A stretch of 64,000 bases of DNA, taken from NCBI RefSeq assembly GCF_003315205.1, contig NZ_QNRR01000008.1, forward strand, positions 1 through 64,000, given 5' to 3'. This document shows, piece after piece, positions 8,655 through 17,816 of the stretch. The number at the start of each line of letters is the position of its first letter. Positions within the stretch are counted from its first letter, which is position 1. Source of the stretch: Roseimicrobium gellanilyticum. GTDB taxonomy: Bacteria; Verrucomicrobiota; Verrucomicrobiia; Verrucomicrobiales; Verrucomicrobiaceae. A program made the position numbers and the translations under genes. The notes beneath the pieces were generated by a model. The model worked only from the letters and a program-made list of their open reading frames with translations. It made no database searches and had not been told where the DNA came from.

Positions 8655-9992
8655 ATGAAACCCTGCGCCCTCTTTTCTGCCGCGCTGCTCGCGCTTTGTT
8701 CCCTGCCTGCCACTGCCGCCAACTGGCCTCAATTCCGCGGGCCCAATCACGATGGCTCCACCCCGGAGACGGGTCTGCCGGAAAAGTTCTCCCAGAGTGA
8801 GAATGTGAAGTGGGCTGCACCGATGCCTGGACCTGCCGCCAGCGTGCCGGCGGTGTGGGGGGACAAGGTCTTCGTGAGCTCGTCAGACCCGGCAAAGCAG
8901 AAGCTCATGGCCATGTGCCTGGATGCAAAGACAGGCAAGGTCGTCTGGCAGCACGAGGTGACGGACGGCTACCAGCATGACGACCGCAGCAACCTGGCCT
9001 CTCCCTCGCCCTGCACGGATGGTGAGCGGGCCTTCTTCTTCTACGGCACCAGCGTGCTGGTCGCGTATGATTTCGCTGGGAAGGAAGTGTGGAAGCGTGA
9101 CCTCGGGAAGGACTACGGAAACTTCGGCACGCAGTGGACCTACTCCAGCAGCCCCGCGCTGGACGGTGGGAAGCTCTACATCCAGGTGCTGCAGCGCAAT
9201 GAGGCCTTCATGTTCCAGAACTTGCAGAAGGGCGACCCGAAGGGGAAGAACGAGAGCTACATCCTCGCGCTCGATCCCGCCACGGGGAAGGAACTGTGGC
9301 GGCAGGTGCGCCCCAGCGATGCGGTGGCGGAGTCTTTGGAAGGCTTCAGCACACCGGTGTTTCACACCTACAATGACCAGCGGCAGATGCTCATCAGCGG
9401 TGGCGATACCATGACCGGTCATGACGCCGCGACCGGCAAGGAACTGTGGCGCATGACCACCTACAACACGGCGAAGATTGGCCACTGGCGCCTGGTGCCT
9501 TCGCCCGTGGCGGCGGATGGCGTGGCCCTGGTGTGCGCTCCGAAGAAGGAGCCGGTGTACGCCGTGAAGCTCGACTCGAAGGGCACCGTGGAGCCTGCGT
9601 GGGTCTCCGATGGCAAGGAAGTGAGCAGCGATGTGAGCACGCCGCTCTTCTACCAGGGCAAGTTCTACGTGCTGGACAGCGATCGCAAGACGCTCTCCTG
9701 CGTGGAGCCGCGCACGGGCAAGGTGGTGTGGAAGGGTGAATTCCCCACGCGCCAGAAGATTGAGGCTTCACCTACAGGGGCGGATGGAAAAATCTATGCC
9801 GTTGATTTCATGGGCAATGTCTTTGTGGTGAAGGCGGGTGGCGACAGCTTCCAGCTTTTGCATCAGGCCGCGTTTGGCCAGGAGGGGACCACCTCGGTAA
9901 AGGGCGACCGCATCTGCCGTGCGGGCATCGCCGTGGCCAATGGATGTCTTTACATTCGCGCGCAGGACAGGTTGTATTGCATCGGCAAGTGA
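8655..9992 (+). CDS. Secreted PQQ-like beta-propeller protein
   Basis: This 445-residue protein has a signal peptide (residues 1-21, ending TAAN) followed by repeated beta-propeller blades. Each blade has the PQQ/WD-like pattern ALDPATGKELWRQ, AATGKELWRM or VEPRTGKVVWKG. The opening WPQFRGPNHDG is typical of the planctomycete/verrucomicrobial group of such proteins. No quinoprotein dehydrogenase active site is seen, so it is more likely a BamB-like or binding propeller than an enzyme. It sits in the periplasm or outside the cell. Confidence 0.88.
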   Translation: MKPCALFSAALLALCSLPATAANWPQFRGPNHDGSTPETGLPEKFSQSENVKWAAPMPGPAASVPAVWGDKVFVSSSDPAKQKLMAMCLDAKTGKVVWQHEVTDGYQHDDRSNLASPSPCTDGERAFFFYGTSVLVAYDFAGKEVWKRDLGKDYGNFGTQWTYSSSPALDGGKLYIQVLQRNEAFMFQNLQKGDPKGKNESYILALDPATGKELWRQVRPSDAVAESLEGFSTPVFHTYNDQRQMLISGGDTMTGHDAATGKELWRMTTYNTAKIGHWRLVPSPVAADGVALVCAPKKEPVYAVKLDSKGTVEPAWVSDGKEVSSDVSTPLFYQGKFYVLDSDRKTLSCVEPRTGKVVWKGEFPTRQKIEASPTGADGKIYAVDFMGNVFVVKAGGDSFQLLHQAAFGQEGTTSVKGDRICRAGIAVANGCLYIRAQDRLYCIGK

Positions 9993-10008
9993 TTGCCTGA
10001 TGGGAGGG

Positions 10009-10157
10009 GTTGATGGTCTATGGTCGATAGTTGATAGCCTGAACCGATTGATGGCGAAACCGAGGAATGAAGGTAGTCAGCGTCGCGCGAGATCAGGTAC
10101 CACTCGTTCATCATCGCATCGACTCAGGCTATCAACTATCGGCCATAGACCATCAAC
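10009..10157. repeat. Long inverted repeat, family A copy 1
   Basis: Left arm 10009-10042 (begins GTTGATGGTCTATGG) and right arm 10124-10157 are 34 bp each and complementary at 33 of 34 positions, with an 81-bp spacer. A second copy lies at 26295-26466. The right arm ends 5 bp before the ATG of the next gene (10163), so any ribosome-binding site of that gene lies inside the arm. Confidence 0.9.
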
Positions 10158-10162
10158 TCTTT

Positions 10163-12175
10163 ATGAAGCCATTCCATTCCGTGATCCTGGCCCTGCTGCT
10201 GGGCAGTGCCGCTACATCCCATGCCCAGCTCGGGCCGAACGGCGCCACCGCGTCCTTCCGCGGCAGCCTTCCTCCAAAGGCGACGGCGCCCATCAGCGCC
10301 TCACAACGCACGGCGCTGGAGCGGGAACTGGACACGCTGACCCGCGCCTTCATCGCCGTGAAACGGCATCCTCGCGCTGCGGATGCGGAGATCTTCCTGA
10401 AGGCCGTGCGTTATGCGATCGAGTTCAGCGAATGGTATGACAAGACGCCCGAGGATGGTGTGAAGAAGGCGAATGCCCTGCTGGCGGAGGCCAAGAGCCG
10501 CATCGAGTCCCTGCGGAAGAATGAAACACCCTGGCTGCTGGGCTCCGGCACGAAGGTGGTGGGGTTCTACTCCCGCGTCGATGGCTCGCCGCAGCCGTAC
10601 GGGGTGGAGATTCCCGAAGGACTCTCGTGGGGCAGTGGTGCGAAGATTCCCATGTGGGTGTGGCTGCACGGTCGTGGTGATACGGCCACGGATCTGAGCT
10701 TTGTCTATGGCAAGCTGACAGCGAAGAAGCCGGGGCAGTTCCAGCCAAAGGGAGCCATCGTCATCCATCCTTTCGGCAGGTACTGCAATGGGTACAAGTC
10801 CGCGGGCGAGACAGATGTGCTGGAGGCGCGGGATGACGCCACGGCGAGGTTCGGTGTGGACCCGAATCGCGTGGTGCTCGCGGGCTTCAGCATGGGTGGG
10901 GCGGGCGCTTGGCACATGGGTGCGCACTACGCAGACCAGTGGGCCTGTGTGCACACGGGTGCGGGCTTTGTGGATGTGAAGCGCTACCAGAAGCTCACTC
11001 CGGAGAAGATGCCTTCCTCCTATGAGCAGACGCTCTGGGGTGTGTATGACGTGCCGGACTACGCGCGCAATTTCTTCAATGTGCCCCTGGTCTCCTACAG
11101 CGGGGAGAAGGACTCGCAGCGTGACTCGGCAGAATACATGACGGAGGTGCTGGCGAAGGAGGAGTTCACCCTGAAGCATCTCATTGGCCCCGGCGTGGAA
11201 CACAAGTATGAGCCCGGCGTGCAGCAGGAGGTGCAGGCACTCGTGGAGGCGGAGATGGAGAAGGGACGCGATCCGCTGCCGCGTCGTGTGGTATTGCAGT
11301 TCCGCTCCGGGCGCTATGCAAAGATGTTCTGGATGGAGGTCACTGAAGTGGAGAAGGAGTGGGAGGACACTCGTGTGGATGCAAACATCGCCCAGGGCGG
11401 TGTGCTGCGCGTGAACACGAAGAACGTGCGCGCCTTCCGGCTTGACCCCGCGATCGTGCGCGAGGCTGTGGCGCGGCCCTACACGATCTCCATCAATGGC
11501 CAGGATATCATTTACAATGAGAAGGCGGAGATCGCGCCCAAGAACTACTACTTCGCGCAGAATGAGTCGGGGAAGTGGAGCATGGCCACGGGTCCCTTCA
11601 AGGCCCCCGGCTCTGGAAAAGCAGGTGGTACCACCATTGAGGATGCCTTCCTGGACCGCTTCATCGTAGTCCTGCCGGAGAAGGATAGCTACTCGCCCAA
11701 GGTGAATGCCTGGGTAAAGGAGGAGTCACAACACTTCCTCCGCCGCTGGCGCAGCCTGATGCGCGGGGATGCCATTGTGAAACGTGCTTCAGAGATCACT
11801 CCTGAGGACATCCAGTCCTCGCATCTCATCCTGTGGGGGGATACGCGGTCGAATCCCCTCATCGCCCAGCTCCTGCCCAAGATGCCCGTGCGCTGGACTG
11901 CGGATGACGTGGTGGTCGGTGGCAGGGCAGGGGATGCGGAGACACATGTGCTGGTGATGGGCTACCCCAACCCACTCGCCCCGCATCGTCGCGTGGTGCT
12001 GAATTCCGGCCTCACCTTCCGCGAGGCGCATGACCGCACGAACTCCCTGCAGAACCCGAAGCTGCCTGACTGGGCCATCATCGATGTCACCACGCCTCCG
12101 GATGCTGAGCGCCCCGGCAAGATCGTGGCGGCGGATTTCTTTGATGAGAAGTGGCAGGTGAGACCGGCGAGGTGA
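10163..12175 (+). CDS. Secreted alpha/beta hydrolase (PHB-depolymerase/esterase-like)
   Basis: This 670-residue protein has a signal peptide (residues 1-20, cleaved after SHAQ). An N-terminal helical region is followed by an alpha/beta hydrolase domain: MWVWLHGRGD (oxyanion region), the nucleophile elbow GFSMGGAGAW, SGEKDSQRDS (acid region) and GVEHKYEPG (catalytic His region). The C-terminal 280 residues form a further domain of unknown family. It is likely a periplasmic or extracellular esterase; the substrate is unknown. The start at 10163 is fixed by the signal peptide and by the inverted repeat that ends just before it. Confidence 0.85.
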   Translation: MKPFHSVILALLLGSAATSHAQLGPNGATASFRGSLPPKATAPISASQRTALERELDTLTRAFIAVKRHPRAADAEIFLKAVRYAIEFSEWYDKTPEDGVKKANALLAEAKSRIESLRKNETPWLLGSGTKVVGFYSRVDGSPQPYGVEIPEGLSWGSGAKIPMWVWLHGRGDTATDLSFVYGKLTAKKPGQFQPKGAIVIHPFGRYCNGYKSAGETDVLEARDDATARFGVDPNRVVLAGFSMGGAGAWHMGAHYADQWACVHTGAGFVDVKRYQKLTPEKMPSSYEQTLWGVYDVPDYARNFFNVPLVSYSGEKDSQRDSAEYMTEVLAKEEFTLKHLIGPGVEHKYEPGVQQEVQALVEAEMEKGRDPLPRRVVLQFRSGRYAKMFWMEVTEVEKEWEDTRVDANIAQGGVLRVNTKNVRAFRLDPAIVREAVARPYTISINGQDIIYNEKAEIAPKNYYFAQNESGKWSMATGPFKAPGSGKAGGTTIEDAFLDRFIVVLPEKDSYSPKVNAWVKEESQHFLRRWRSLMRGDAIVKRASEITPEDIQSSHLILWGDTRSNPLIAQLLPKMPVRWTADDVVVGGRAGDAETHVLVMGYPNPLAPHRRVVLNSGLTFREAHDRTNSLQNPKLPDWAIIDVTTPPDAERPGKIVAADFFDEKWQVRPAR

Positions 12176-12517
12176 GTTGCCGTTTCATCCGGTTGCTTCA
12201 GGGACTTCATTCGCGAACAAATGCCTCTGGGGGCTTGTTATACTCTTATGATGTCGCGCCAGGCCCAAGGAGCGGGAACGCCTCGTTCCCGAACCCCTGA
12301 CGTGATAGCCTGGCCGCCCGTAACCTGCGCCGCCACATTTCCACCGTGTGCCTGCGGTTTGCTCCCGTGCAGGAACGCGGCGTCTCATGCAACACACGCT
12401 CGTGATGACCACATCAGTCGTGCGGGAACGAGGCGTTCCCGGTCCTTGGGCTTGGTGCGATGCAAAATCTGAGGCGCCCCTACAGGTCATCATCGACACC
12501 CAACACATCCTCCCACC
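12176..12517. other. Intergenic region with a long inverted repeat
   Basis: This 342-bp gap between two plus-strand hydrolase genes holds the inverted repeat at 12256-12458 and nothing else that I can support. An 83-codon open frame inside it runs through both arms of the repeat and has no protein-like character. Confidence 0.6.
12256..12458. repeat. Inverted repeat with hairpin-forming arms (GGGAACGCCTCGTTCCC)
   Basis: Left arm 12256-12291 and right arm 12423-12458 are complementary at 33 of 36 positions. Each arm also contains its own small palindrome, CGGGAACGCCTCGTTCCCG in the left arm, so it can fold locally or long-range. The spacer is 131 bp. A related local palindrome with other bases (CGGGACTAGCCTTAGTCCCG) occurs at 39557-39576. 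Confidence 0.88.
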
Positions 12518-13447
12518 ATGAGAACCCCACGCTCCCGCTTCCGCCGCATTCTCAGCTGGTTCCTGCGCATCGTGCTGCTGATGGCGCTCCTCGTGGGCGC
12601 CATTGCGGGTACGGCGTGGTGGTATTTCCATCCAGCGTTCACGGCAACGCCCGGCATCATATACACCCAGCGGAACGGGCAGGACCTCACGCTGGATGTT
12701 TATCGTCCCGCGGGGCAGAACGGCGCGGCGGTCCTCATCATGGTCAGTGGAAGCTGGAAGTCGAATCCGCAGGGTTTCCAGCCTTGGATGGCCGCATCCC
12801 TTCTGCGCAAGGGGCTGACGGTCGTGGCTGTCACCCATGTCTCACAGCCGAAGGCGAGCGTGATGGAGATTGTGGCGGACGTGCAGCGCGCCGCGCGCTA
12901 TGTGCGGCATCACGCCACGGAGTACGGCATCAAAACGGACCGGTTCGGTGTGGTAGGGGGCAGCTCGGGTGGACATCTCGCACTCATGCTCGCGACCTGC
13001 GGAGGACCTGGCGATGCCGCAGCAACTGACCCGGTGGATCGTGAGTCTTCAGCTGTGCAGGCGGCGGCGGTGTTCTTTCCTGTCACGGATTTGCTGAACC
13101 TGGGACCCTCCACGGAGAACGCGCACGACAACGGTCCGCCCAAGAGCTTCCGCAAGGCCTTCGGTCCTGATGCCATGAATCCGCCCAGCTGGCAGGTGAT
13201 TGGCCGTTCCATATCACCCATCTACCACGTCACTGCGGCGTTGCCGCCCATTCGCATCGCACACGGCGATGCGGACACTCTGGTGCCGCTCGACCAATCT
13301 CTCCGCTTCCAGGCCAAGGCCGCGGAACTCGGGCATCAGGTGCTGCTGGAAGTGAAGCCGGGCCAGAAACATGGCTGGCTCACCATGCTGTGGGATGCGC
13401 ACGTGTTTGCGGGGTGGTTTGTGGAGAAGCTGGGAAGGAGTGAGTGA
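12518..13447 (+). CDS. Membrane-anchored alpha/beta hydrolase (BD-FAE/esterase-lipase type)
   Basis: This 309-residue protein begins with a basic segment and one membrane helix (about residues 14-38), likely an uncleaved anchor. The hydrolase domain shows the nucleophile elbow GGSSGGHLAL, the acid region HGDADTLVP and the catalytic histidine in GQKHGW, in the usual order for the carboxylesterase/lipase group. Substrate unknown. It follows another hydrolase gene but is separated by 342 bp with an inverted repeat, so it is probably its own unit. Confidence 0.85.
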   Translation: MRTPRSRFRRILSWFLRIVLLMALLVGAIAGTAWWYFHPAFTATPGIIYTQRNGQDLTLDVYRPAGQNGAAVLIMVSGSWKSNPQGFQPWMAASLLRKGLTVVAVTHVSQPKASVMEIVADVQRAARYVRHHATEYGIKTDRFGVVGGSSGGHLALMLATCGGPGDAAATDPVDRESSAVQAAAVFFPVTDLLNLGPSTENAHDNGPPKSFRKAFGPDAMNPPSWQVIGRSISPIYHVTAALPPIRIAHGDADTLVPLDQSLRFQAKAAELGHQVLLEVKPGQKHGWLTMLWDAHVFAGWFVEKLGRSE

Positions 13448-13452
13448 GGTTG

Positions 13453-13602
13453 GTCAGTAGTCAGTAGTCAGTAGTCAGTAGTCAGTCCGCAGACGTGAGA
13501 GCACTTTGGAGACTAAGGTCTCTGTGACACGCAGCTTTCTACTTACCACTCACTACTTACTGGCCTTCTGGTTACTGCACACTGAATACTGCTTACTGAT
13601 CA
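13453..13602. repeat. Heptanucleotide repeats GTCAGTA with imperfect opposite arm (family C copy 1)
   Basis: Just after the hydrolase stop, GTCAGTA is repeated four times in tandem with a partial fifth unit (13453-13486). About 80 bp further on, ACTGAATACTGCTTACTGATC (13580-13600 region) is partly complementary and shares wording with the element at 28252-28352. There are no repeat-spacer units, so it is not a CRISPR array. Confidence 0.75.
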
Positions 13603-13656
13603 CTTGAATCCCCCGCGTTCCCGTGTCTCGGTGGCCCGACACGTTCCACCTGCCCA

Positions 13657-14763
13657 ATGAGCGGATTCCTCGTCTTCGACAATGTCCACAAACACTTCGG
13701 GACTACCCGTGCGGTGGATGGTGTGACGCTCGACATTGCGAAGGGAGAGACGTTTTCACTGCTGGGGCCGAGTGGCTGTGGGAAGACGACATTGCTGCGG
13801 CTCGCGGCGGGATTTGAAAGGCCGGACCAGGGGCGTATCCTGCTCGATGGTGAGGACATCACGCAGTTGCCGCCGGAGCGTCGGCCGGTGAATACCGTGT
13901 TTCAAAACTACGCGCTCTTTCCACATCTCAGTGTGTGGGAGAATGTGGCCTTCGGACTGCGCATTGCGAAACGCAGCCGGTCGGAGATTGCGCGGGAGGT
14001 CGAGGCCATGCTCACGCTCACGCGGTTGAATGAGCATGCGAGGAAGCGACCTCTGCAGCTCAGCGGCGGACAAAAGCAGCGCGTGGCCATCGCGCGGGCG
14101 CTGGTGAATCGACCGCGTGTGCTGCTGCTGGATGAGCCACTCGCAGCGCTGGACCTGAAGTTGCGCCAGCACATGCTGGAGGAATTGAAGCGCCTGCATG
14201 AGGAAGTGGGCATTACGTTCATCTACGTCACGCATGATCAGGAAGAGGCGTTGGGCGTGAGTGATCGAATTGCCGTGATGCATCAAGGACGTCTCGCTCA
14301 GGTGGGTACGCCGGCGGAGTTGTATGAGCGTCCGCAGGGCAGGTTCGTGGCGTCGTTTCTGGGGGATGCGAGTTTCCTGCCCGGCGTGGTGCGCTCGGTG
14401 GAAGAGGGCGCGCACGTTGTGCATGTGGACGGGGTGGGCGAGTTTCGTTTGCGGAATGGGAAGACATTTGCTTCCGGGGCCGCTGTGGACGTGAGCTTGC
14501 GGCCTGAGCGTGTGAGCTTGAGTTTGGAAAAGCCGAAGGAGAATGCCTCTAGCACGCAGTTTCCTGCGACCGTGACGGAGAGCACGTATCTCGGCCGCTC
14601 TGCGAAGGTGCAGGCGGTGGCTGCTGGTCATCGTATCAGCATCGAGGTCACGTATGATGAGGTGGGGGGCGCGTTGTCTGGATTGGCGAAGGGCACACCG
14701 GTGTGGTTGGAGGTGCGGCATGCGGATGCGTTGCTGTTGGAAGGAGAAGTGCGCACGTCATGA
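13657..14763 (+). CDS. potA: Spermidine/putrescine ABC transporter ATP-binding protein
   Basis: This 368-residue cytoplasmic ATPase powers polyamine import. Walker A is GPSGCGKTT (37-45), Q-loop in VFQNYALFPH (81-90), ABC signature LSGGQ (135-139) and Walker B VLLLDE (155-160) followed by the D-loop. The C-terminal 130 residues are a TOBE-type domain, with SLRPERV typical of PotA. It is the first gene of potABCD, and its stop overlaps the potB start in an ATGA. Confidence 0.95.
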   Translation: MSGFLVFDNVHKHFGTTRAVDGVTLDIAKGETFSLLGPSGCGKTTLLRLAAGFERPDQGRILLDGEDITQLPPERRPVNTVFQNYALFPHLSVWENVAFGLRIAKRSRSEIAREVEAMLTLTRLNEHARKRPLQLSGGQKQRVAIARALVNRPRVLLLDEPLAALDLKLRQHMLEELKRLHEEVGITFIYVTHDQEEALGVSDRIAVMHQGRLAQVGTPAELYERPQGRFVASFLGDASFLPGVVRSVEEGAHVVHVDGVGEFRLRNGKTFASGAAVDVSLRPERVSLSLEKPKENASSTQFPATVTESTYLGRSAKVQAVAAGHRISIEVTYDEVGGALSGLAKGTPVWLEVRHADALLLEGEVRTS

Positions 14764-15674
14764 GCGGCACCTCACGCAGCAGGACGGGAGAGGTTCTCCT
14801 CACGCTGCCTTCATTCGGCTGGATGCTGGTGTGCTTCTTCATCCCGGCGCTCATCGTGCTGTATCTCTCCTTCAAGCCCGCTGATTCGATGGGTGGGGTA
14901 GGGGAAGGCTGGACGCTTGCTCACTGGAGTGCGTTGGTGGAGGAGCAGTACCGGCCCATCCTGTGGCGCACGCTGTGGCTCAGCACGGCGACGTCCTGCA
15001 TCTGTGTGCTGCTTGCGGTACCATGCTCACTGGTGCTGGCGCGTCTGCAGGGGGCATGGCGGCATGTGCTTTTGCTGCTGGTGGTGATTCCTTTCTGGAC
15101 GAACTTCCTCATCCGCATCTTTGCGTGGAAGTCGCTGCTGCATCCGGAGGGCTTCCTCAGCAGCACGCTGCGCTCCGCGGGTCTCTTGAGTGAAGATGCA
15201 CAGCTCCTGTACAACAGCGGATCGGTGCTGCTGGTGATGGTGTACACCCAGCTTCCCTTTGCCATCCTTCCGCTCTATGCCGCCGCGGAGAAGTTTGATT
15301 TCAGCCTGCTGGAGGCAGCGCGAGATTTGGGTGCGAGTGCCAGGCGAGCCATCTGGTCAGTGTTTGTTCCGGGCGTGAGTCGCGGCATCGCCACGGCGTT
15401 TCTCTCGACCTTCGTCTGCACGTTGGGGATGTATGTGGTGCCGGATATCGTGGGTGGCACGGATACAGAGATGCTGGGCAATCGCATTGCCCAGCGTGTG
15501 CGTACGGATAGGAACTTGCCTCTAGCTGCCGCGCTGTCTGGAGCGATGCTCGGTATGGTGGCGCTCATGTTCCTTGCACAAGCGTTGGTGAAAAGACTGC
15601 TCACCGCTCCAGAAGGTGGTAGCCCGTACGTGCTATCTGTCAGCAGCAGCGGAGCTGCAGGAAATGAAAAATGA
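14760..15674 (+). CDS. potB: Polyamine ABC transporter permease, PotB type
   Basis: This 304-residue inner-membrane permease has about six membrane helices. The permease-ATPase coupling motif is seen as LLEAARDLGASARRAIW. The ATG at 14760 overlaps the potA stop codon by 4 bp, which decides the start against an upstream in-frame ATG at 14703. With PotC it forms the channel for spermidine/putrescine. Confidence 0.93.
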   Translation: MSGTSRSRTGEVLLTLPSFGWMLVCFFIPALIVLYLSFKPADSMGGVGEGWTLAHWSALVEEQYRPILWRTLWLSTATSCICVLLAVPCSLVLARLQGAWRHVLLLLVVIPFWTNFLIRIFAWKSLLHPEGFLSSTLRSAGLLSEDAQLLYNSGSVLLVMVYTQLPFAILPLYAAAEKFDFSLLEAARDLGASARRAIWSVFVPGVSRGIATAFLSTFVCTLGMYVVPDIVGGTDTEMLGNRIAQRVRTDRNLPLAAALSGAMLGMVALMFLAQALVKRLLTAPEGGSPYVLSVSSSGAAGNEK

Positions 15675-15763
15675 CGGAAGCACAGGCCACTTTGCACTTT
15701 TCACTTCTCATTTTGCATTGTGCTTCGATACCACGCCATGAAGTCTGTTAGCAACTTCCACCC

Positions 15764-16558
15764 ATGAAACGCAGCATCATCCCCGGAGCAGTGCTGGCGT
15801 TCGTGTTGGCCTTCTTCTACGCGCCCATGGTGGTGCTGGTGGTGAATTCCTTCAATGCCTCCCGCTTTGGCGGAGAGTGGAAGGGGTTCACCTGGTCTTG
15901 GTATGAGAAGCTGATGGAGGGTCGCGATGCTCGCGAAATCTGGGGAGCGCTCACGACGTCGCTCCAGATTGCGGTGCTGGCTGCGGTGGGAGCGATGGTA
16001 CTGGGCACGCTGGCGGCGCTGGCGTTGCATTGGTTTCGAGGAAAGTTGCAACGCGCGCATGGGGTGCTGCTCACGGTGCCGCTGGTGATGCCGGACATCC
16101 TCATGGGCATTTCGCTGCTGCTCTTCTTTGTCGCTCTGGGCGTGGAGACGGGCTTCTTCACCATCTGGGTGGCGCATGTCACGTTCTGCACTAGCTATGT
16201 CACCATGGTGGTGCTGGCGCGGTTGCAGGACTTTGACCACACCTTGCTGGATGCGGCACGGGACCTCGGCGCAGGTCGCTGGCAGGTGGCGCGCCGGGTG
16301 CTGGTGCCGTTGCTTTTTCCCGGCATCCTCGCGGGAGGGCTGCTGGCATTCACACTTTCCATTGACGATTACGTCATCACGTTTTTTGTGCAGGGTGCTG
16401 GAACTACAACTCTGCCGCTGCGCATTTACAGTATGATGAAAATCAGCCGGAATATGCCCGTCATCAATGCCCTCTCCACGCTGCTGCTGGCGGTCACGTT
16501 TGTCGCGGTGGGCTTCAGCTTCTGGCTGGCGCGGAGGAATTCCAGCTCTGCTCGCTGA
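15764..16558 (+). CDS. potC: Polyamine ABC transporter permease, PotC type
   Basis: This 264-residue inner-membrane permease is the partner of PotB. It has about six helices and the EAA-type loop LLDAARDLGAGRWQVARRV. The N-terminus YAPMVVLVVNSFNASRFGG is the usual PotC opening. It lies 89 bp after potB and 64 bp before potD. The last helix is followed by the short basic tail WLARRNSSSAR. Confidence 0.93.
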   Translation: MKRSIIPGAVLAFVLAFFYAPMVVLVVNSFNASRFGGEWKGFTWSWYEKLMEGRDAREIWGALTTSLQIAVLAAVGAMVLGTLAALALHWFRGKLQRAHGVLLTVPLVMPDILMGISLLLFFVALGVETGFFTIWVAHVTFCTSYVTMVVLARLQDFDHTLLDAARDLGAGRWQVARRVLVPLLFPGILAGGLLAFTLSIDDYVITFFVQGAGTTTLPLRIYSMMKISRNMPVINALSTLLLAVTFVAVGFSFWLARRNSSSAR

Positions 16559-16622
16559 CTCGTGCGATTGAATGTTTGACTGATATACCTTGCACCAATC
16601 TCCTGTACTTCCCTGCACTGAA

Positions 16623-17666
16623 ATGAAACGCATGTCCCGCCTTCGATTCCTGCTCGCAGCCGCTGTCACGCTTTGTGGCACCGCCGTTTCCACCTTCGCC
16701 GCGGAGACGCTGCATATCTACAACTGGGCAGACTATGTGAGCCCGGACTTGGTGACGCGCTTCGAGAAGGAGAATGACTGCAAGGTGGTCATCGACACCT
16801 TTGATTCAAATGAGACCATGTTTGCCAAGATCAAGGCGGGCGGCGCGGGGTATGACCTCATCTTCCCGACCAGCTATATGGTGAAGGCGATGGAGCAGGA
16901 GGGCATGCTGGCCAGCATCGACAAGTCACAGGTACCGAACCTCAAGAACGTGGACCCGGAGGCGCTCACGAAGGTGTATGACACCAAGATGGCGCACAGC
17001 GTTCCGTACACCATGGGCTATGCCGTCATCGCGTATCGCAAAGACAAGCTGAAGGATGTGGAGCCTTCATGGGCGGTCTTCGCCCGCACGGACCTGAAGA
17101 AGCGTGCGACGCTCTTCGATGACATGCGCGAGACCATTGGCGCTGCACTCAAGCAGCTTGGTTACAGCCTGAACACGCGTGATGAGAAGCAACTCGCCGA
17201 GGCACGTGACCTGGTCATCAAGTGGAAGAAGAACATCGCCAAGTTTGACAACGAAGGCTACAAGGCGGGACTGGACAGCGGGGAATTCATTCTCGTGCAG
17301 GGCTATAGCGGCGACCTCTTCCAGGTGGCGCAGGAGAATGAGAAGGTGGCCATCGCGATTCCGAAGGAAGGCGTGAGCATCGGCTGCGACCAGATGGTGA
17401 TTCCCAAGAACGCGCCCCAGCCGCAGCTGGCGCACAAGTTCATCAACTTCCTGCTCGATGCGGAAGTCTCTGCAGAGAACATGGAGTGGATGGGCTATCT
17501 TTGCCCGAACAAGGAGGGCCTGAAGAAGGTGAGCGAGGACTTCCTGAAGAATCCTGCCGTGAGTATTCCAGATGCAATCAAGGCGAAGAGCGAAGTGATT
17601 GAGGAGCTTGGCGCGGATCTCGCGAAGTACACGAAGGTGTGGGACGAGATCAAGGCGGCGAAGTAG
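16623..17666 (+). CDS. potD: Polyamine-binding periplasmic protein, PotD/PotF type
   Basis: This 347-residue protein has a signal peptide (residues 1-26, ending STFAAE) and a mature start LHIYNWADYVSPDLV, the classic PotD/F opening. It binds spermidine or putrescine in the periplasm and delivers it to PotBC. The start is taken at 16623 (MKRMSRLRF); ATG 16632 is possible too. It is the last gene of the operon and is followed by the small hairpin at 17691-17709. Confidence 0.93.
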   Translation: MKRMSRLRFLLAAAVTLCGTAVSTFAAETLHIYNWADYVSPDLVTRFEKENDCKVVIDTFDSNETMFAKIKAGGAGYDLIFPTSYMVKAMEQEGMLASIDKSQVPNLKNVDPEALTKVYDTKMAHSVPYTMGYAVIAYRKDKLKDVEPSWAVFARTDLKKRATLFDDMRETIGAALKQLGYSLNTRDEKQLAEARDLVIKWKKNIAKFDNEGYKAGLDSGEFILVQGYSGDLFQVAQENEKVAIAIPKEGVSIGCDQMVIPKNAPQPQLAHKFINFLLDAEVSAENMEWMGYLCPNKEGLKKVSEDFLKNPAVSIPDAIKAKSEVIEELGADLAKYTKVWDEIKAAK

Positions 17667-17690
17667 CTGTTGGTCTGCACTCTTGGTGGT

Positions 17691-17709
17691 CCGCACACTC
17701 CGTGTGCGG
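17691..17709. repeat. Short GGTCCGCAC palindrome, copy 1
   Basis: CCGCACAC and GTGTGCGG pair around a 3-base loop, 25 bp after the potD stop. The same wording GGTGGTCCGCAC with a compatible hairpin recurs at 30207-30226. There is no T-run, so it is not a classical terminator. Confidence 0.6.
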
Positions 17710-17720
17710 GCTGCCCTAAG

Positions 17721-17797
17721 GTAGCTTCGGCTTCAGCCGAATTCAGGAACGGGGTGTAGCGTTGCAGCCGATTCCATTCGGCTGAAGCCGAAGCTAC
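17721..17797. repeat. Inverted repeat, perfect 22-bp arms (family D)
   Basis: Left arm GTAGCTTCGGCTTCAGCCGA (17721 onward, through 17742) is the exact reverse complement of 17776-17797, with a 33-bp spacer. A single half-copy (TTCGACTGAAGCCGAAGCT) stands at 19983-20001. The element lies between the convergent ends of potD and the DUF2071 gene and could act as a transcription stop in both directions. Confidence 0.9.
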
Positions 17798-17816
17798 TTT
17801 GGAATGCGAGCTCCTC

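Noticed and set aside
13453-13486. Tandem GTCAGTA repeats as a possible CRISPR array
   Set aside because: There are no 20-40 bp repeats with unique spacers, and no cas genes are in the window.
17721-17797. Insertion sequence ends
   Set aside because: The arms are only 33 bp apart and no transposase gene is nearby; nothing was seen that looks like a target-site duplication, though relatives would be needed to be sure.
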